From the NCBI GenBank assembly GCA_950295325.1, contig OX485807.1, positions 14,411,001 to 14,475,000 on the forward strand: a DNA stretch of 64,000 nucleotides, written 5' to 3'. Positions 1 through 12,528 of this stretch are shown in pieces (the stretch's first letter is position 1; every line of letters starts with the position of its first letter). Below the pieces are notes generated by a model that was not told the DNA's origin, did no database searches, and saw only the letters and a program-made list of their open reading frames with translations. The position numbers were made by a program, and so were the translations under genes. The stretch is from Polytrichum commune. Taxonomy: Eukaryota; Streptophyta; Polytrichopsida; Polytrichales; Polytrichaceae.

Positions 1-2400
1 GGGATTCCATGTTTATGGGAAGCACCCAAGTTGTGTATTATTATTTGATTAATGTCTCAAAGTTCTTTAATTGCTATTCTTTCTTTGGAAAAGGATCTAC
101 ATTAAATATAATATTCAATGTCACTTGCTATTTGAAATTACGCAAAGCTATAGATGTTTACTATCCATCTCATTTTTTACCAACAAAAGTTGAATTGGTT
201 GTTTGGACATCATAGAACAATACCATCTTTACTTGGTAGAAGGTACATTAATAGTAAATATATAGAGAGAAAGGTGTAACTCCAAAGAGTAAGTGACACT
301 TAATATCTTATTTAGTGTAGCTACTTAGTCATGCTATGGAAGTTTTGAATTTTGAATGACCAATTTGGGAAAATCAACCAGTCAATTTGTAAGTGAGTGC
401 TACAACATTCGCTACAACATGTACATCTAAGTGGACTAGGTCAAATTTCAAATGCCTCATATTGAAGTGCAACATGTGTATATTAGTGCCATATGTGAAC
501 AAAACCACAAGTGTCGCATGACACACACGTTGATGAAGGCATAACTAGGACACCACACACATTTTGCTTTAAACACAAGATAATATCTCATGCCACGTGT
601 TCTAGTGTGATGCACCAACAACAATGATGGTGCCACATGCCACATACACTAGATTCTTTGTATCGATGGACTCCACATCGCATCTTATTTTGAACACTTA
701 AAATTTCTTGTGGGGTTTTTCTTGGAATCATGGTATGCAAACCTAAATCCATAGGTGGATGTTTGTGGTTGCAATACTACAATTTTATGGTTTTTGACAC
801 AAGTTATGTAGTTTATTATGTCATGACATTATTCAAATCCACAACATTGTTTCATGGTTGTGCTATAGCTTTATACTACGAACTTCATTTTTTATGCATT
901 AAGTTTACATAAGCAATTTAAGCAAGGGGTGGCTCATGTACGCAACCTTAACTTAAGCTACCTAAGATTGGAATTATGCTAGGGAGGGTGACCTTCCTAG
1001 CACTTGATTACAAGTGCATCTACTTCTATGGTCCACTCCATGATAGTGGGGATATCCCAATGAATTAGATATATTCAACCTAATCTCAACCAACCATATG
1101 AGAACCTAGGGGGTTTTTTTGGGGGGGGGAAATGGGTGCAAGTAAGTGCATGTTGGTTTCTTTGTGTGTTCAAGGTGTTCACTTTTGAAAGGATGCATCA
1201 TTTTAAAATTCTCGCGAGGAACATTTTGGGATAACATATGAAGTGAGCGTGTCTGATTAGGCTACTTACTTTCAATGGCCATCTATATTCAAGTGGATTG
1301 TAGTTATCTACATATCTAAGAATGAACACCAAAAAGAAATGTATGTGACTATGTGTTTGAAATTTGTCAATTATTCTAAACACTATATTAGCTAATTTGA
1401 GACCCCCATTGTCTCAAATTAATAAATGAATAACAACAACATGAAGTCACCCTAAATATAGGCTACGGTATTCAACAAGAAATACATTAGTAGTCCAATC
1501 CCAAAGTCATTGGTTGGCCAAAATAAGCATGTTGGGTAGAGCACTTGAAACCTACTTCATCAAAAAAAAAATGTATGTTGTTTTTAGAATATATAAAATG
1601 AAACCTTAACCCTTCAGCCTACAAAACCACAATATACTAAATGCATATCAATCCCAAAATAGTAATGTTGTCCCAAACAAAACAATAAAATAAACAATAT
1701 ATTGATTTGATATTAAATATGGATGTTCGTCCAAACCCAAACATGATAGGATTCCTAGGAACCCAAATTCTAGCCCAATTATATTGAATCCACAATGCAA
1801 ATAGACTTATTAATGATATAAAATGATATAAAATATGCTAATATAATTATTAGACCAAGTACAAAATGTTAGATATTATTGGTGATTGTCGCAACCAAAC
1901 AACTCAATTTCTACCAAATTCTCATTGGCCTGATTCACCCACGCGGCGAGCATGGTTGTCTTTCGCAAATGTTATGTATTTTTGAGGGACGGATAATGAC
2001 CCACTATGAATTTTCCATGCTTTCCATGCTATGAATGTGGAATATGTGTCTATCCAACTTAGACCATGCTCATAATCCACCCTCCAATGAAAATTATGAT
2101 TTTCATCTCAACATATGTAATGGATGTGGAGCTCAACTACCTTCACTTGTTCCTAGGGTGACCGTATCATAGTGACTTAGAGCGTTGTCCGGATTATGAT
2201 GACTAAACTACCTTATCTCCTCGTCGTGTGTTGTTATTAGTTCATGGTTGTCTTCTCTTGTTATATTGGTAGGTGTCTTCATTCTTTTTAAAAAAATCTC
2301 TTCTACCTTGTATACATTATGATGAACTTTTAAGTAACTTAAAAGTCCTTTTTAATAGTAAGGAATCTCTTTCTCGGTGATATCTCTTCAAGTAGTCTTG
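1..2400. other. AT-rich intergenic DNA, no gene seen
   Basis: No frame here has convincing coding character; the open frames are short and low-complexity. Around 1010-1205 there is a segment resembling 59760-59935 (shared blocks include a GGATATCCCA core, a run of CCTAGGG, GGTGCAAG and GTTCACCTTTGAAAG-like sequence). That segment is probably a copy of a dispersed repeat. A G-run follows at about 1128. Confidence 0.5.
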
Positions 2401-2429
2401 TTCGATAAAAAATTGCTTCTAATCTATCA

Positions 2430-3370
2430 ACTTGTTTGTTTGTAACTTTCTTCTTGTGTTGAACTTCTTCATGTGCCGCAGTTGTCTTTGTAAGCTCAAG
2501 TGTCACTTCTAAGTATTGATCTAAAGCTTGTTAACTTCTCTTCATGTGTCATAGTTTTGTAACTTCTTCATGTGCCGGAGTTGTCTTTAAGTTCAAGTGT
2601 TGCTTCTACGTATTGATCTAGATCACATCAACTATTTCTTGTATGTTGTCTTTATGTGCCACAATTGTCTCATCTTCTCAAGTAACTAGTTAACTCTTCC
2701 TCCAAATCGCTAATTAGCCAAGTAAAAAGTTTCTCGTTCTCTTCTTTGTATCTTAAGTAGCCAAGTTGCCAAGCAACAAGTTTCCTCTCAGTGACAACTC
2801 TCTAAGTATCCAAGTAACTATGTGGCCAAGTAACCAAGTAGTCTTTCTCCTTGGTGGCAACTAGCTAAGCATCCAAATAACCAAGTTACCAAGTAAGAAG
2901 TTTACTCTTCTTTTAAATCGGTAAGCATCGAAGTAACCAAGTATCCAAGTAACCTTTCTTCTTGTTGACAACTAGCTAAGTAATCAAGTAACAAGTTCAT
3001 TTTATCTTTCACTTTGGCAAGTAACAAGTTTTCTCTTCTCTTCTAAGTATCTCAAGTTGCACGTAACTTTCTTTAAGTGACCAAGTAGTCTTTCTTCAAC
3101 AGCAAGTAACTTCTCGTCAATTTGTTGAGTCGCCAAGTAGTTAGTATCAAGTAACCTTTCTTCAAGTGACCAAGTAGCCTTTCTTCAAGTGACCAAGTAA
3201 CCTTTCTTCAAGTCACCGAGTAGCTAATAACAAATAACCTTTCTTCAAGTGACCAAGTAACTTCTCTTCAATTTGTTGAGTAACCAAGTAGCTAGTAACA
3301 AGTAACCTTTCTTCAAGGGACCAAGTAGCCTTTCTTCAAGTCGCCGAATAACCAAGTAACCAAGTTACCT
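2430..3370. repeat. Degenerate minisatellite built on CAAGTAACCAAGTA
   Basis: The first part repeats a block around CTTCATGTGCCGCAGTTGTC at roughly 100-bp spacing. From about 2690 to 3370 the sequence is dominated by CAAGTAACC/CAAGTAGCC words separated by CTTTCTTCAAGTGA. Units are imperfect and variable in length, and every frame is broken by stops. This looks like an expanded noncoding tandem repeat. Confidence 0.7.
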
Positions 3371-5218
3371 TTCGTTCCAAAACTTTTTCTCTCTCAACTC
3401 TTATCTCTAGTCTCCTAATTGTTAGTTTCCATTACCGGAACGTCTTTCCATTGAAACGTGTGTGGATAGCAACTTAATAATAATGAAGTGGTTGTTAGAT
3501 ACTCTCTTCCCATGTAGAGGAAATTTCCTCTTTACATGTGTGGTAATGTGTAATTATTAATTTTATTAAAGCATCAGATATAACATCCATATCCTATTTT
3601 TAGAACAATAATACAATTATAATATTGGTAGATATTCATATACTTAATTTACCACATCATAGATTATATCATAAGACCTTTTATAGTCATATTACTCGTC
3701 ATATTTAATTTCCTTAGGCAATCAATCATGCTCATGAAATATAGATGACATAGGTTCAAAATCATTATGATAAGAATGATAGCGGAATGAAATAGATATG
3801 CAAAGGATATAATTAAACTTTTGGTTCATGTCAAGAACTTGATAACTCTTAGACTCATAACAATCATTAATTTAGGAGGATACATGAACTCGATTATTAA
3901 CGTCCTTACATGCAACTTCATATATTCTTATTCCAACGTTCTTAATTTCCTCCTTCCCTCATTAATCTCCTTAATGACTCTAAAGTATCCAACTCCACTC
4001 ACTAACTTTGTAATGCAACTATTCTCACCTCATGTGAGCTTCTATGATCTCTCATTACTCAATTGCATTTCATTACCTTACAATTCCTTCATCACATGTA
4101 TGACTCTATAAGTCACTCCTTACACAATTGCCTCTCCACTCCTGCCATTTCTCACTTCTTGGAAGTCCTATATAATTCAATCACACTCAATTTCCGACAC
4201 ACATGTCTATCTCACCTCATGTGAGTTTCTATGCATGGCTCTCATCAACTCTCTCAAACATAATCACTTTGATGATGTCTATGCTATCAATTACTTTGTC
4301 CTACCTTGAACAACTAAGACGAAGGGTTGAGCTTGAAGCTCTTGTATTCCAAAATGGTAAAATACAAAGGACCTAGCTCTCGTGTAGCTTGTCATTGTGA
4401 ATAAGGTGTTCTAACACTAATCCTAACTCTATACTGTATGTAGTGGGAGGAGGCGCCTAACATGTGCTCCCCTCCTATATTACAATATCTCATATTTTCT
4501 TCTAAGAAGATGTAGATATCTCTTCCGGACATCTACAAAGAGAGTACATATAATGTCCATCTTCCTCTACAATCAAAATGTGGTAGATTGCATTCTAGAA
4601 TCTACCTATGTAATATCTAGGTATGGGAAAATTCCTAAGGCTAACCAAGAAGCCACTTCTTGGCCCTTATTTACTTCCACCTCCGTTTTACCTCACCTGT
4701 GTGGCCTAAGTGGTAGTTGATCAACATAGAGTCCACTTATCCTAAGTGACTTGTTATGTGGCTTATTAACTTTGAAGGCTCACGAAGGAGTTAAAAAGCC
4801 TTGTGTATCTTACTATTGCAATCATAATAAACTAATCTATATAGCTCACTAATAGCATACATGGCCTAGTAAGTGTGCAAGTAGCTCACGAGTTAATTTG
4901 TGACTTACTAGTTTAAGTGTTGGCTTTCTAATTTAAGTGGCTTGCTTTCGGGTTACTACTTAAGGTTGTAATTATTTTCGCTAATGAACCCCTTGGTTAG
5001 TATTACCCGGTCATAACCTCGGGGTACCCGGTTCCACGATACCCGGATCAAGGGTTGGCCTATAAATTGCGTATGGCCCTCGGGCCCTCAGTCTCCGGCC
5101 TTCCCCGGGCCTCTTGTCTTTGTGCCGTTTCCCTTCCTCCTAGCTGGCTCCCTTGCTTCCTTGTTGGTTGCCTCACTCTCCTTGTTACTTGCCTCGCTCT
5201 CGGTGTTTTTTTTTGCTT
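3371..5218. other. Intergenic DNA, nothing recognised
   Basis: AT-rich to about 4900, then a more GC-rich stretch at 5050-5200. The short open frames at 3821-4111 and 5055-5360 lack family resemblance, and the second runs into the SINE at 5235, so I treat neither as a gene. Confidence 0.4.
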
Positions 5219-5234
5219 TTTCCCGGTATTTTCT

Positions 5235-5439
5235 TCTTCTTCTTCTTTTATTTATTTATTTATTTTTGAGACAGAAGGTCGAGAGGCCAATGTCAGAGCA
5301 CAGGAGGCAGTTGACCACCTGACAAGATTTCCGTCAAGTAAAGAGGCGTTTCACAACTAGGATTCGAACCGCCAACCTTTTCCTTGAGATTTGGGTATCT
5401 CTCCACCATCAACCGGTAGATTAAGGTCATCTCGGACCA
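5235..5439 (-). mobile_element. tRNA-derived SINE inserted in minus orientation
   Basis: Read on the minus strand, the body starts near 5439 with TGGTCCGAGATGACC and has an A-box-like stretch. It carries a perfect pol III B box, GGTTCGAATCC, at 5370-5360, and ends at 5235 in a run of AAAT units followed by AAG repeats. A 16-bp duplication, TTTCCCGGTATTTTCT, flanks it exactly at 5219-5234 and 5440-5455. Internal pol III boxes, a simple-repeat 3' tail and a target-site duplication together define a SINE. The donor LINE machinery is not recognisable here. Confidence 0.88.
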
Positions 5440-5455
5440 TTTCCCGGTATTTTCT

Positions 5456-6256
5456 AGAAGCCTCAATTTTATGTCAACAATGACGAATCACATCTTCATT
5501 CCATGTTGTTGGTTGGTAGTACTCCACCTATATCTATCATAAATGAGGACTAGAAATTACAAATTTCTATGGAGACAAAGCTCTTGCCACCCAAACTAGT
5601 TTAGCATATGTCTCATCTCCAGGGTAGAAAATGAGCATATAATTTTCATGACAATCCACTGCAACACGGAAAGACAACATGCCCGATGTAGAGTAGAGGC
5701 GCCTATAAACAATCATTTAAGAGATTCTATGCAAGATATGAAGAAACACAAGACGGTGCATTTTGTTTTTCATTTTTTTTGGTGTGTAGGAATATAGAAA
5801 TAAGGAGGACTGCAATTTTTTTTTATAATAATTTGATTCCTTCAATTGATATTACTGTGAATTTTTAAGCCAAAACTTGGCTTAAATATATTACCAATAT
5901 TTAAATTCTACCATAATCGTTCATTATAACCACTCATTCCTCCTCACTTTAGCATTCAAAACCAAGACATGTGTCATGACACTATTGGATCTGGCTTGAT
6001 TGAAATTTTCGTATCCTATAGATTGCCAATGGGGTCATGATTGGGAGTAGGTACCTCTACTATAATGATCGTCCCCGTCAAACTCCTTGTGAACCTTCCC
6101 ACTCCCCAAAAGCCTAGCCTATGAAGCTAGAAGATCCACACAACTTTGTGGCCAAAAACCATGTCTTAAAGTAAGAGGACTATTTTGGTGAAGGTCTGTT
6201 AAAGCATAATGACTACATGTCCAATAGCCTATCCAATTTTCATATCAATGGCAAAA
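5456..6256. other. Intergenic DNA, nothing recognised
   Basis: AT-rich sequence with homopolymer T runs at 5775-5825; no coding frame or RNA gene seen. Confidence 0.4.
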
Positions 6257-6688
6257 TTATCCACTAACATCCGCTACTTGCAAACATTCCAAATATTGTA
6301 TGAAGCTTGATATGCCATTTATAATATCCTCCACATTCTTCATGGGTATTGATTTGCAAGGTTTGGGACCCCCATCCAGTATCATCGTCTTACCTCTTTC
6401 ATCAATGTGCCCGACAAAAAGACCCTCAAGTAGGCCCCAATCTTGCATTGTGCACAATAGCTTGTATTGTATAACTCGAATATTGTTATCATGCATGTAA
6501 AACCGATATTGTTGAGCCTTTGTATGCCCCATCAAACAATAAGCTCCACTCCAAAGATATGGATGTATAAATGCTTTGAAGTTGGGGATCTCCTCAATCA
6601 CATATGGGATGACGGAAGCGTTGTCCAAATCCATGTACGACTTCATCAAAAGTGAGATTGTTGGGAAATCCTCTTCATGCAACTTCAT
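6257..6688 (-). CDS. Hypothetical 143-aa protein fragment, probably transposon-related
   Basis: This open frame has ordinary amino-acid composition, unlike the low-complexity frames around it. It has an acidic start and a central block with WSGAYCLMGHTKAQQYRFYM, followed by KLLCTMQDWGLLEGLFVGHIDE. I have a weak memory of similar H-T-K-A-x-Q-x-R-F-Y-M segments in plant transposon-associated proteins, but I cannot name the family. There is no obvious promoter or partner gene. It could be a surviving exon of a mobile element or an unspliced exon of a larger minus-strand gene. No zinc finger or catalytic motif is visible. Confidence 0.4.
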   Translation of the reverse strand: MKLHEEDFPTISLLMKSYMDLDNASVIPYVIEEIPNFKAFIHPYLWSGAYCLMGHTKAQQYRFYMHDNNIRVIQYKLLCTMQDWGLLEGLFVGHIDERGKTMILDGGPKPCKSIPMKNVEDIINGISSFIQYLECLQVADVSG

Positions 6689-8148
6689 GCTCCACTACCC
6701 AAAAGATGCATTAATATCATCGTGCATGTGGCCCACCAAAAAGACTGATACAATTTTTTTTTTTTTGATAATGCCTTTCACAACTAGCAAAGATCAATAT
6801 ACCACCTCAAAACTACACAACTGCATTTTCACATGTGTGCACAACTACGAATGTAGAATACTTACATTCTCGGGTTATGAGAATTGCATCCCTCCCATGC
6901 GACTAGCTACATATGCTCACACACTTCTAGCTTCGGTAGACTTCCACTAATGCACTAAAACTCATGGTGGGGTTAGATGTGGACTAGGGTTTAATGGATC
7001 TGGAGTAAGTTTGTTCAAATTCCCAGTCCCCTAGGTATGGGAAGTGGGCATGTACCCATTATCCATGCCATGTACTATGCATGATGGTTTCTAATGACCA
7101 TTTGCTTTTATGCTTTGTAATTGCTCATGGTTTCCTATGCCGTTCTTTTCTTTGCCATATTTTTGCCATATACTTCAGTTTTCATTTGCTATAACTCAAA
7201 TGGTTCACAATCATGCACATGGACAACCATCACTATTTTATAATATGTTTTTTTTTGTAGTTGAACACTACACTCAAGGTAGGTTTTTGAGAGTGAAAAC
7301 CATGAAACTGTAATTGTGGAAGGCCCACAATTGTAACTCTGGATCGTATAACTGTGGAGCGTTGCAATCATTTATGTGTATGTAATTGTGTGCTACAACG
7401 TTACCAATTGAAACCAATGACCTTCCCTAACCTTGTGTTGCGTTGCAAGTGGGCATAACGTAGAAAATTGAATGAGCGTAAAAAATTGAATGCATGTAAT
7501 CGTGCTTGGACCTTAACCCCTAAAAGTGTGTTACTGCGGAGGGTGTATCCTTGCACTACGTAATTGTGGAGCGTTTGTAACCATGGGATTCTATATAATT
7601 GTTCTGACCACGTAACCAAATGTAACTGTGGGACTACGTAACTTGGCACTAGAAGACTTGGTATCTTGTAATTGTGGAAGGTTATGGAGGTTACATGGGT
7701 CATTTGTGGTCTGGGGAGGCCCACCACAACCCCCCCCAAAAAAAAACTAGAGAGTTGGGGCCAATGGTGGAAAAAAAGTGTGGGAAAGAAGGCCAAGGAG
7801 GAAGCCTCATAAGGAAAAGAGCGCCACAACATTCAAGGAGAACGCGTTTCCAGAGGGGCCAACCATTAGGTTTTCACAGCCTAGATAAATTGAGGGACAA
7901 GTCATGAGCACCACTCCAATCAACATGGCACATCAAAATTTAATGCCACACTAAATCAAATATTTAGCATAGTTATCTTGTAGTTATGCGTGCACATGCC
8001 CCTAACAAAAGGTAGTTGACATTCATGAAATTAGAGTCATTCAACATGATGTGAACAACACAATCATCTAGTATGTTCATGCATTTATCTTAGGAGCCTT
8101 TTGTTGGCTAGATGAAATATACAACTATTTGAAGCGCAATTGGTGGTA
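6689..8148. other. Intergenic DNA with GTAACTGTGGAG-type cryptic repeats
   Basis: Between about 7300 and 7690 the words GTAATTGTGGA, GTAACTGTGG and GTGGAGCGTT recur irregularly. Similar words appear at 19585-19622 (AACTGTGGA, AACCGTGGAG). No gene was recognised; the 7401-7832 minus frame has this repetitive composition and is not credible as a protein. Confidence 0.4.
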
Positions 8149-8538
8149 CTAAGGTGGGGGTGGCAATTTCTGTCCAAATTTCAGATGTGCCTAGTTGGGA
8201 TGCTGAACTATTTTTTTTATAAATTTTGAGCACTCCGCAAAGCTGGTGCAAGAGCAACTATGAAAAAATCAAAATTTTCCAGCATGTTTATGATTTCCTA
8301 CAAATTTTTAAAGGAAACCTTGTAGAGTGACCAACACTCGCACATAGGGTACGTGATATATCCACAGGGTGGATTTCTAAACCAACCACTGGCAACCAAT
8401 GAAATGTTGGCAGCATGTGAACAGTAAAAGCACCTTGATAGGTGCTTTTGTAAACCCAGGTAAAAGTACCTAGATAGGTGCTTCCGACCATAGGGGTCGA
8501 CTTTAGGACCCGCACGGAAATTGCCACCCCTACCTTAG
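8149..8538. mobile_element. Foldback/MITE-like element with GGGGTGGCAATTTC termini
   Basis: The left end reads CTAAGGTGGGGGTGGCAATT and the right end is its near-perfect reverse complement (CTAAGGTAGGGGTGGCAATT when read on the minus strand). The interior carries shorter symmetrical AGGTGCTT/AAGCACCT-like words. The element is about 390 bp with no open frame. TAGGGGTGGCAA is reminiscent of hAT-type termini. I do not find a clean target-site duplication, so ends and superfamily are tentative. Confidence 0.65.
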
Positions 8539-9354
8539 CTTGATGATGCCCAGTGATGCCATTGAACCTTGTTTTGAGCAGACTTTCATATGAAACAACC
8601 TTGTGGTTTGGGTTTTCATTCTCCTAGTTATTCCAAATTTCTATCAATGTTGGAACTTGGAATCAAAATATGATAACTTAAGAGTCGGGTTTGAGAAGAT
8701 CAACACAGTCATCATGGTTTGGAGCCCTTTGTAGATTCACATATTGCAATCGTAAACATGAAAGTGAGAATTTCACTTTTGATATGGTGAACATTCACAC
8801 TGACAATGATGTTACAAGGAAGGATAAATAATGGTAGGTTTATATTTGGTGGTGGTGACACTACACGGACGGCTTACAATTAGGGCTTGTTAGACTATGG
8901 CGATGAAGACTTGCACCGGTCAAGAATTTTGTTGAAATGAAGCAATACGATTGGCTATAAAATGGGTTTTTTACCTGCCAAGGTTTACACTACAACCAAG
9001 ACTTTGATGGTGAAGAATTTCAAACATGGTTGCCAACACGACAACATTTTTTTGTTGCTACAGGAGTTCTCCGGAGGTCAAGTTTTGGGGGCAACCGCAA
9101 ACTCTTAGACAAGAAACTTGACCTTCAGAGAACTTAAACTTGAGGCATTCAAAAAAAATAAAATTATTGTCTTTCCATCTTGTCCGTCACACCAACCGTT
9201 GCCTCAAATAACCTTGTCTTGGGTTGAAATTCTTGACCAACCGGTATACTTCTTCACCGTAGTCTAAACCGGCGCTTAGTATTGAACAAGACAAATAGAG
9301 TTGGTGACACTAAATACAACATTGGTACACTAGATATTGTATTCAGATTCACCA

Positions 9355-9540
9355 ATACTAATTGCAAACCCCGGTGTGGTTTCACCAACACCAAATGTCA
9401 ACCTAACATTATTTGTCATTCCTTGTAGAGCTTTTGGGGGGATTATAGATTTACAATGCTGCAATTACTGTCACTTACTAAGTGATTTTTCATCTGAAAA
9501 ATTTCAATCATCCATGACCAAATTTCATCACATATTTGTT
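9355..9540 (+). repeat. Dispersed repeat, copy 1 (partner at 62060-62236)
   Basis: This segment aligns in the same orientation with 62060-62236. Shared blocks include CCTAACATTATTTGTCATTCC-like sequence, a TTTGGGGGG run, TTACAATGCTGCAATTACTGTC-like sequence and TTTCAATCATCCATGAC. Divergence is roughly one base in eight by eye. No termini or coding capacity are recognisable, so it is an old interspersed repeat of unknown class. Confidence 0.7.
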
Positions 9541-10467
9541 AGGATGCAGATTATACCAAACTTTGTTCCAATAGCTGGGATTTGGATGAAAGTTGGGATG
9601 ACAATAGAATTTTTAAACTTATTCATAGGAAGTGTCACTAAAAGCACGTTACGGCAGTGACATCAGATGCCATGACACTGAACACAATAAAAAAATATAA
9701 AATATAAAATAAAAAATATAGTGTACTAGTGTGTCGTACTATATATTTAGTATACACTACCTCCAATTTATTACCAGCCTTGGGAAATTGGCAGCTCGTT
9801 TCCCAATAGTACACTGTTTTGTGCACTTAGTGTGCATGGGAAATTCACGTGGGTTAGAAATTAGTGTGGTCCACATTAATTTTCTAGTATTTGCCTTGGT
9901 TAATATCGTTGTGGATGAAATTTGTACTATCATCCTAACACCTCTTCCATGTGTGTTTGGGTTCTTTGTGGTGCACCATTGGACAAAACTTTAGTTTTGA
10001 GCTCAATATGAGCACATAATGTAATATCCATCTTTTCTTTGTTGCCAAGCTTTAACGGAAGAGGAGGAGGAGTCACTTTTCACCAACTAAAGTAAGTACA
10101 TATTTATTTTTAGTGTTGTACTTTTGATCTTTCAACTCATCTTTATTGTTAAGTTGCACATGTCATTTTGGTCTTTGGTAGATAAGAAGGTCAGGTCTTG
10201 GGATGTCTGCTGGGATGTTTTAAGTTATTGGTATTTTGGTTATTAGTATTGTTCATCTTTGATTTTCTAGCGTTCCGTACAACATGTACATGCCCGATTG
10301 AGGGTAGTTGCAACATACAATCGGACGAAATCTTGAATTTTCATCCAGATATGATCCCGTAAAAGTCCACACTAATTTTTCAAATTGACAATTACAATGG
10401 GGCCCCTTCAGATTATGATAAAAACATAATTAGTATGGGTCATTGGGAATTAGTGTGGCCCACACTA

Positions 10468-11006
10468 AGGGCCGCTTTACACCTAGAGGCCGGGCCAATT
10501 CGTTGTGTAAGAGGCTTGAAATCCTCACTTGTGATTGGCCAAAAGGCTGAAATCAGTCCCAACCCCTTTACACCTAGAGGCTGGGCTGATTCGGTGGTAT
10601 GAAATTTTTAATCAAAAAATGCATGGTATGACACGGCCCGAGCTCATTGAATTGGGTGCACCCAAAATGGAAGGCCAATTCTTGGCCTCGGGACCAATGT
10701 CAAATTTCAATATTTATTTATTTATTTAAATAAATTATAAAATTTTGAGCGATCCATATCCATTGGATTATGTGGAAAGCTGAACGGCTCTATGCTAGAT
10801 TATGGCAGATCCGTTGGATTATGCTAAATTTATTGAATCGGCCTAGCTTCTTGGCCCTAGAGCCTTTACATATGAGAAGCTTGACCCCAATTATAATGTT
10901 ATTATAATGTGTAGTTGAGGGCGGTCTCTAACCCAACAGGGGCTGAAATTTCATGCAATCGGCCTCTAAGGGGAAGTGGCCCGGCCTCTACGTGTAAAGC
11001 GGCCCT
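10468..11006. mobile_element. Foldback element with AGGGCCGCTTTACAC termini
   Basis: The left terminus AGGGCCGCTTTACACCTAGA is matched by the reverse complement of the right terminus (AGGGCCGCTTTACACGTAGA), and the match continues through GGCCGGGCCA. A second, direct copy of the subterminal block (CTTTACACCTAGAGGC) lies at about 10565. No protein is encoded. AGGG-type termini suggest a non-autonomous hAT-like element, but no 8-bp flanking duplication is visible. It shares terminal words with the foldback at 44704-45069. Confidence 0.72.
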
Positions 11007-11029
11007 AAGAAGTCACAACAGTGTAGTCG

Positions 11030-11480
11030 GCGAGACCCAGTAAATCGTGCCTTCTCCCTGCCCAAGAAGCGGCCGACTGACACTGTCGCCGAATGCCGAC
11101 TGACTCCCTCCATCTGGCCCACAAATGAATGCTCTCGCACCTTCTCCGATCTTTACTACGCCTGTGGTGGGTCCATCATCTCCCACAGACCACCCTTCAA
11201 GTCGCTTTACTTTTACTTGCTAACAAGACATCGTTCTGTGTAGTCGGGGAGTTTCGTGCGCGACCTGCTTCAACGTGAGCACTTCACAACTAACGATCAC
11301 CTCAACTTACGCCGAGGCGCGAGGCTTGCGCGGAGAGAGAGAGAGAGAGAGAGTCTCAGTTTGCTGCTTGGAAACATCTGCTCTCATCCATTCCGGTTGT
11401 GTGTCGATCTTATCGTTTATTGTACTCGAAGCGCGTTTGGAGTACCAGAAAGCAAGCAGTGAGGCAGCCTCGTGAGGATT
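11030..11480 (+). promoter_or_regulatory. GC-rich tract with GA microsatellite, possible promoter or 5' leader
   Basis: Base composition rises sharply over the flanks. A GA dinucleotide repeat lies at about 11333-11353, a motif common in plant 5' leaders and core promoters. The overlapping open frames on both strands are repeats and not convincing proteins. It could be the 5' end of a transcript that continues through introns to the gene at 15001, but that link is inference only. Confidence 0.25.
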
Positions 11481-11602
11481 TGCTGTTTCCTGTGTAACTG
11501 GATGCCGGGGGCATGGGAAAGGTATCATGTATGCTTCTTCGCAGGCACCTTCACTTGAATGATCTTGCGTGGGCATGTGTAGAGGAAGACGTGGCTGTGA
11601 CA

Positions 11603-11634
11603 CAGGTTGGCTGGCTGGCTGGCTGGCTGGCTGG
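11603..11634. repeat. GGCT tetranucleotide microsatellite
   Basis: Seven or so uninterrupted GGCT units, followed by sequence without obvious function. Confidence 0.85.
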
Positions 11635-12145
11635 CCAACCTCGTGTGTTAGACTTTGTGGCCCGCCTGCCTCCAAGGCTTGGGTGACTTCTCTTCAAACT
11701 TATAGTCTGCAAGATTCAACTTATATACGTTTGAATGCGTGCATGTCCATAGGATATGTGTCAAGGGACATTAAATTGGAAGAGCGTAAGCATCTGATCT
11801 TAAAAGTTCCTTCCTAAGAATATGTGGGTGTTGTTCGTTTCGTTTGTGCGTGTTCTCCAGCCTCTGCCGATCAGGAAAGTTGTGTTGCATTAGAAAACCT
11901 ACGATGAAGCATCGGCAAAAGTTCGGTTTGAAGATCTGACCTCCACAGCTTTAGTTATGGGTATTGGGAGTGCACATTTGTAGATTCCTTAACTGGATTA
12001 TTACACAGCTCCTCCCAATTGTGTTCACTATAATGTGACTGTGGTGTAAGTCTGATCTAGACTCTTTAACATGTGTTTTTATGGCGTTTGTTCTTTGGTC
12101 CTCACTTAACCAGACACCAATCAAATATAGGTGTCTGGTTAAGAG

Positions 12146-12514
12146 GCACCACGGGCCTTGGCTTGGTGGTTAGGGCTCATGGCCCCCAATGAGGAGGTTG
12201 TGGGTTCTATTCCCCATGCCGGCGTGGTGCTCACCACCTTAGTCCACCCAACTATGGTGGGGGGTCCTTGGACCTTGTTGTATGGGTACCTCAAAGCCCT
12301 TTGGGTGGATTCCATGTCCGGTATCTTCAAGGCACTAGTGGCTAGCTAGGAACTAGTATAGTGTGTCACTATAGTGTCCATCCTCGAAAGGGGAGAGTAG
12401 TATTGTCCCAATGTCCCCCTTGTCCAGTGGGCATCGGGTCATTGGCATTACGAACGGACACTTTATTCACGCCGGCCCCTTGCTAAAAAGGGACCGGAGT
12501 TTCTATCTATCATC
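12146..12514 (+). mobile_element. tRNA-derived SINE in plus orientation
   Basis: The head carries a tRNA-like region: an A-box-like TGGCTTGGTGG near 12163 and a B-box-like GGTTCTATTCC at 12203-12213, which is one base off the consensus. The body runs to a short pyrimidine-rich tail, TTCTATCTATCATC. The 14-bp direct repeat TGTCTGGTTAAGAG lies immediately outside at 12132-12145 and 12515-12528, which fixes both ends. It is a different SINE family from the one at 5235-5439. Confidence 0.88.
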
Positions 12515-12528
12515 TGTCTGGTTAAGAG

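Noticed and set aside
7401..7832. 143-aa minus-strand frame
   Set aside because: Composition follows the GTAACTGTGGAG repeat region; no domain, no splice context.
11307..11675. 122-aa minus-strand frame with repeated QPAS and LSLSLS
   Set aside because: It is generated by the GGCT and GA microsatellites and has no independent coding signal.
12139..12349. Mirror-image 63-aa frames on both strands
   Set aside because: They lie in the tRNA-like head and body of a SINE bounded by a 14-bp target duplication.
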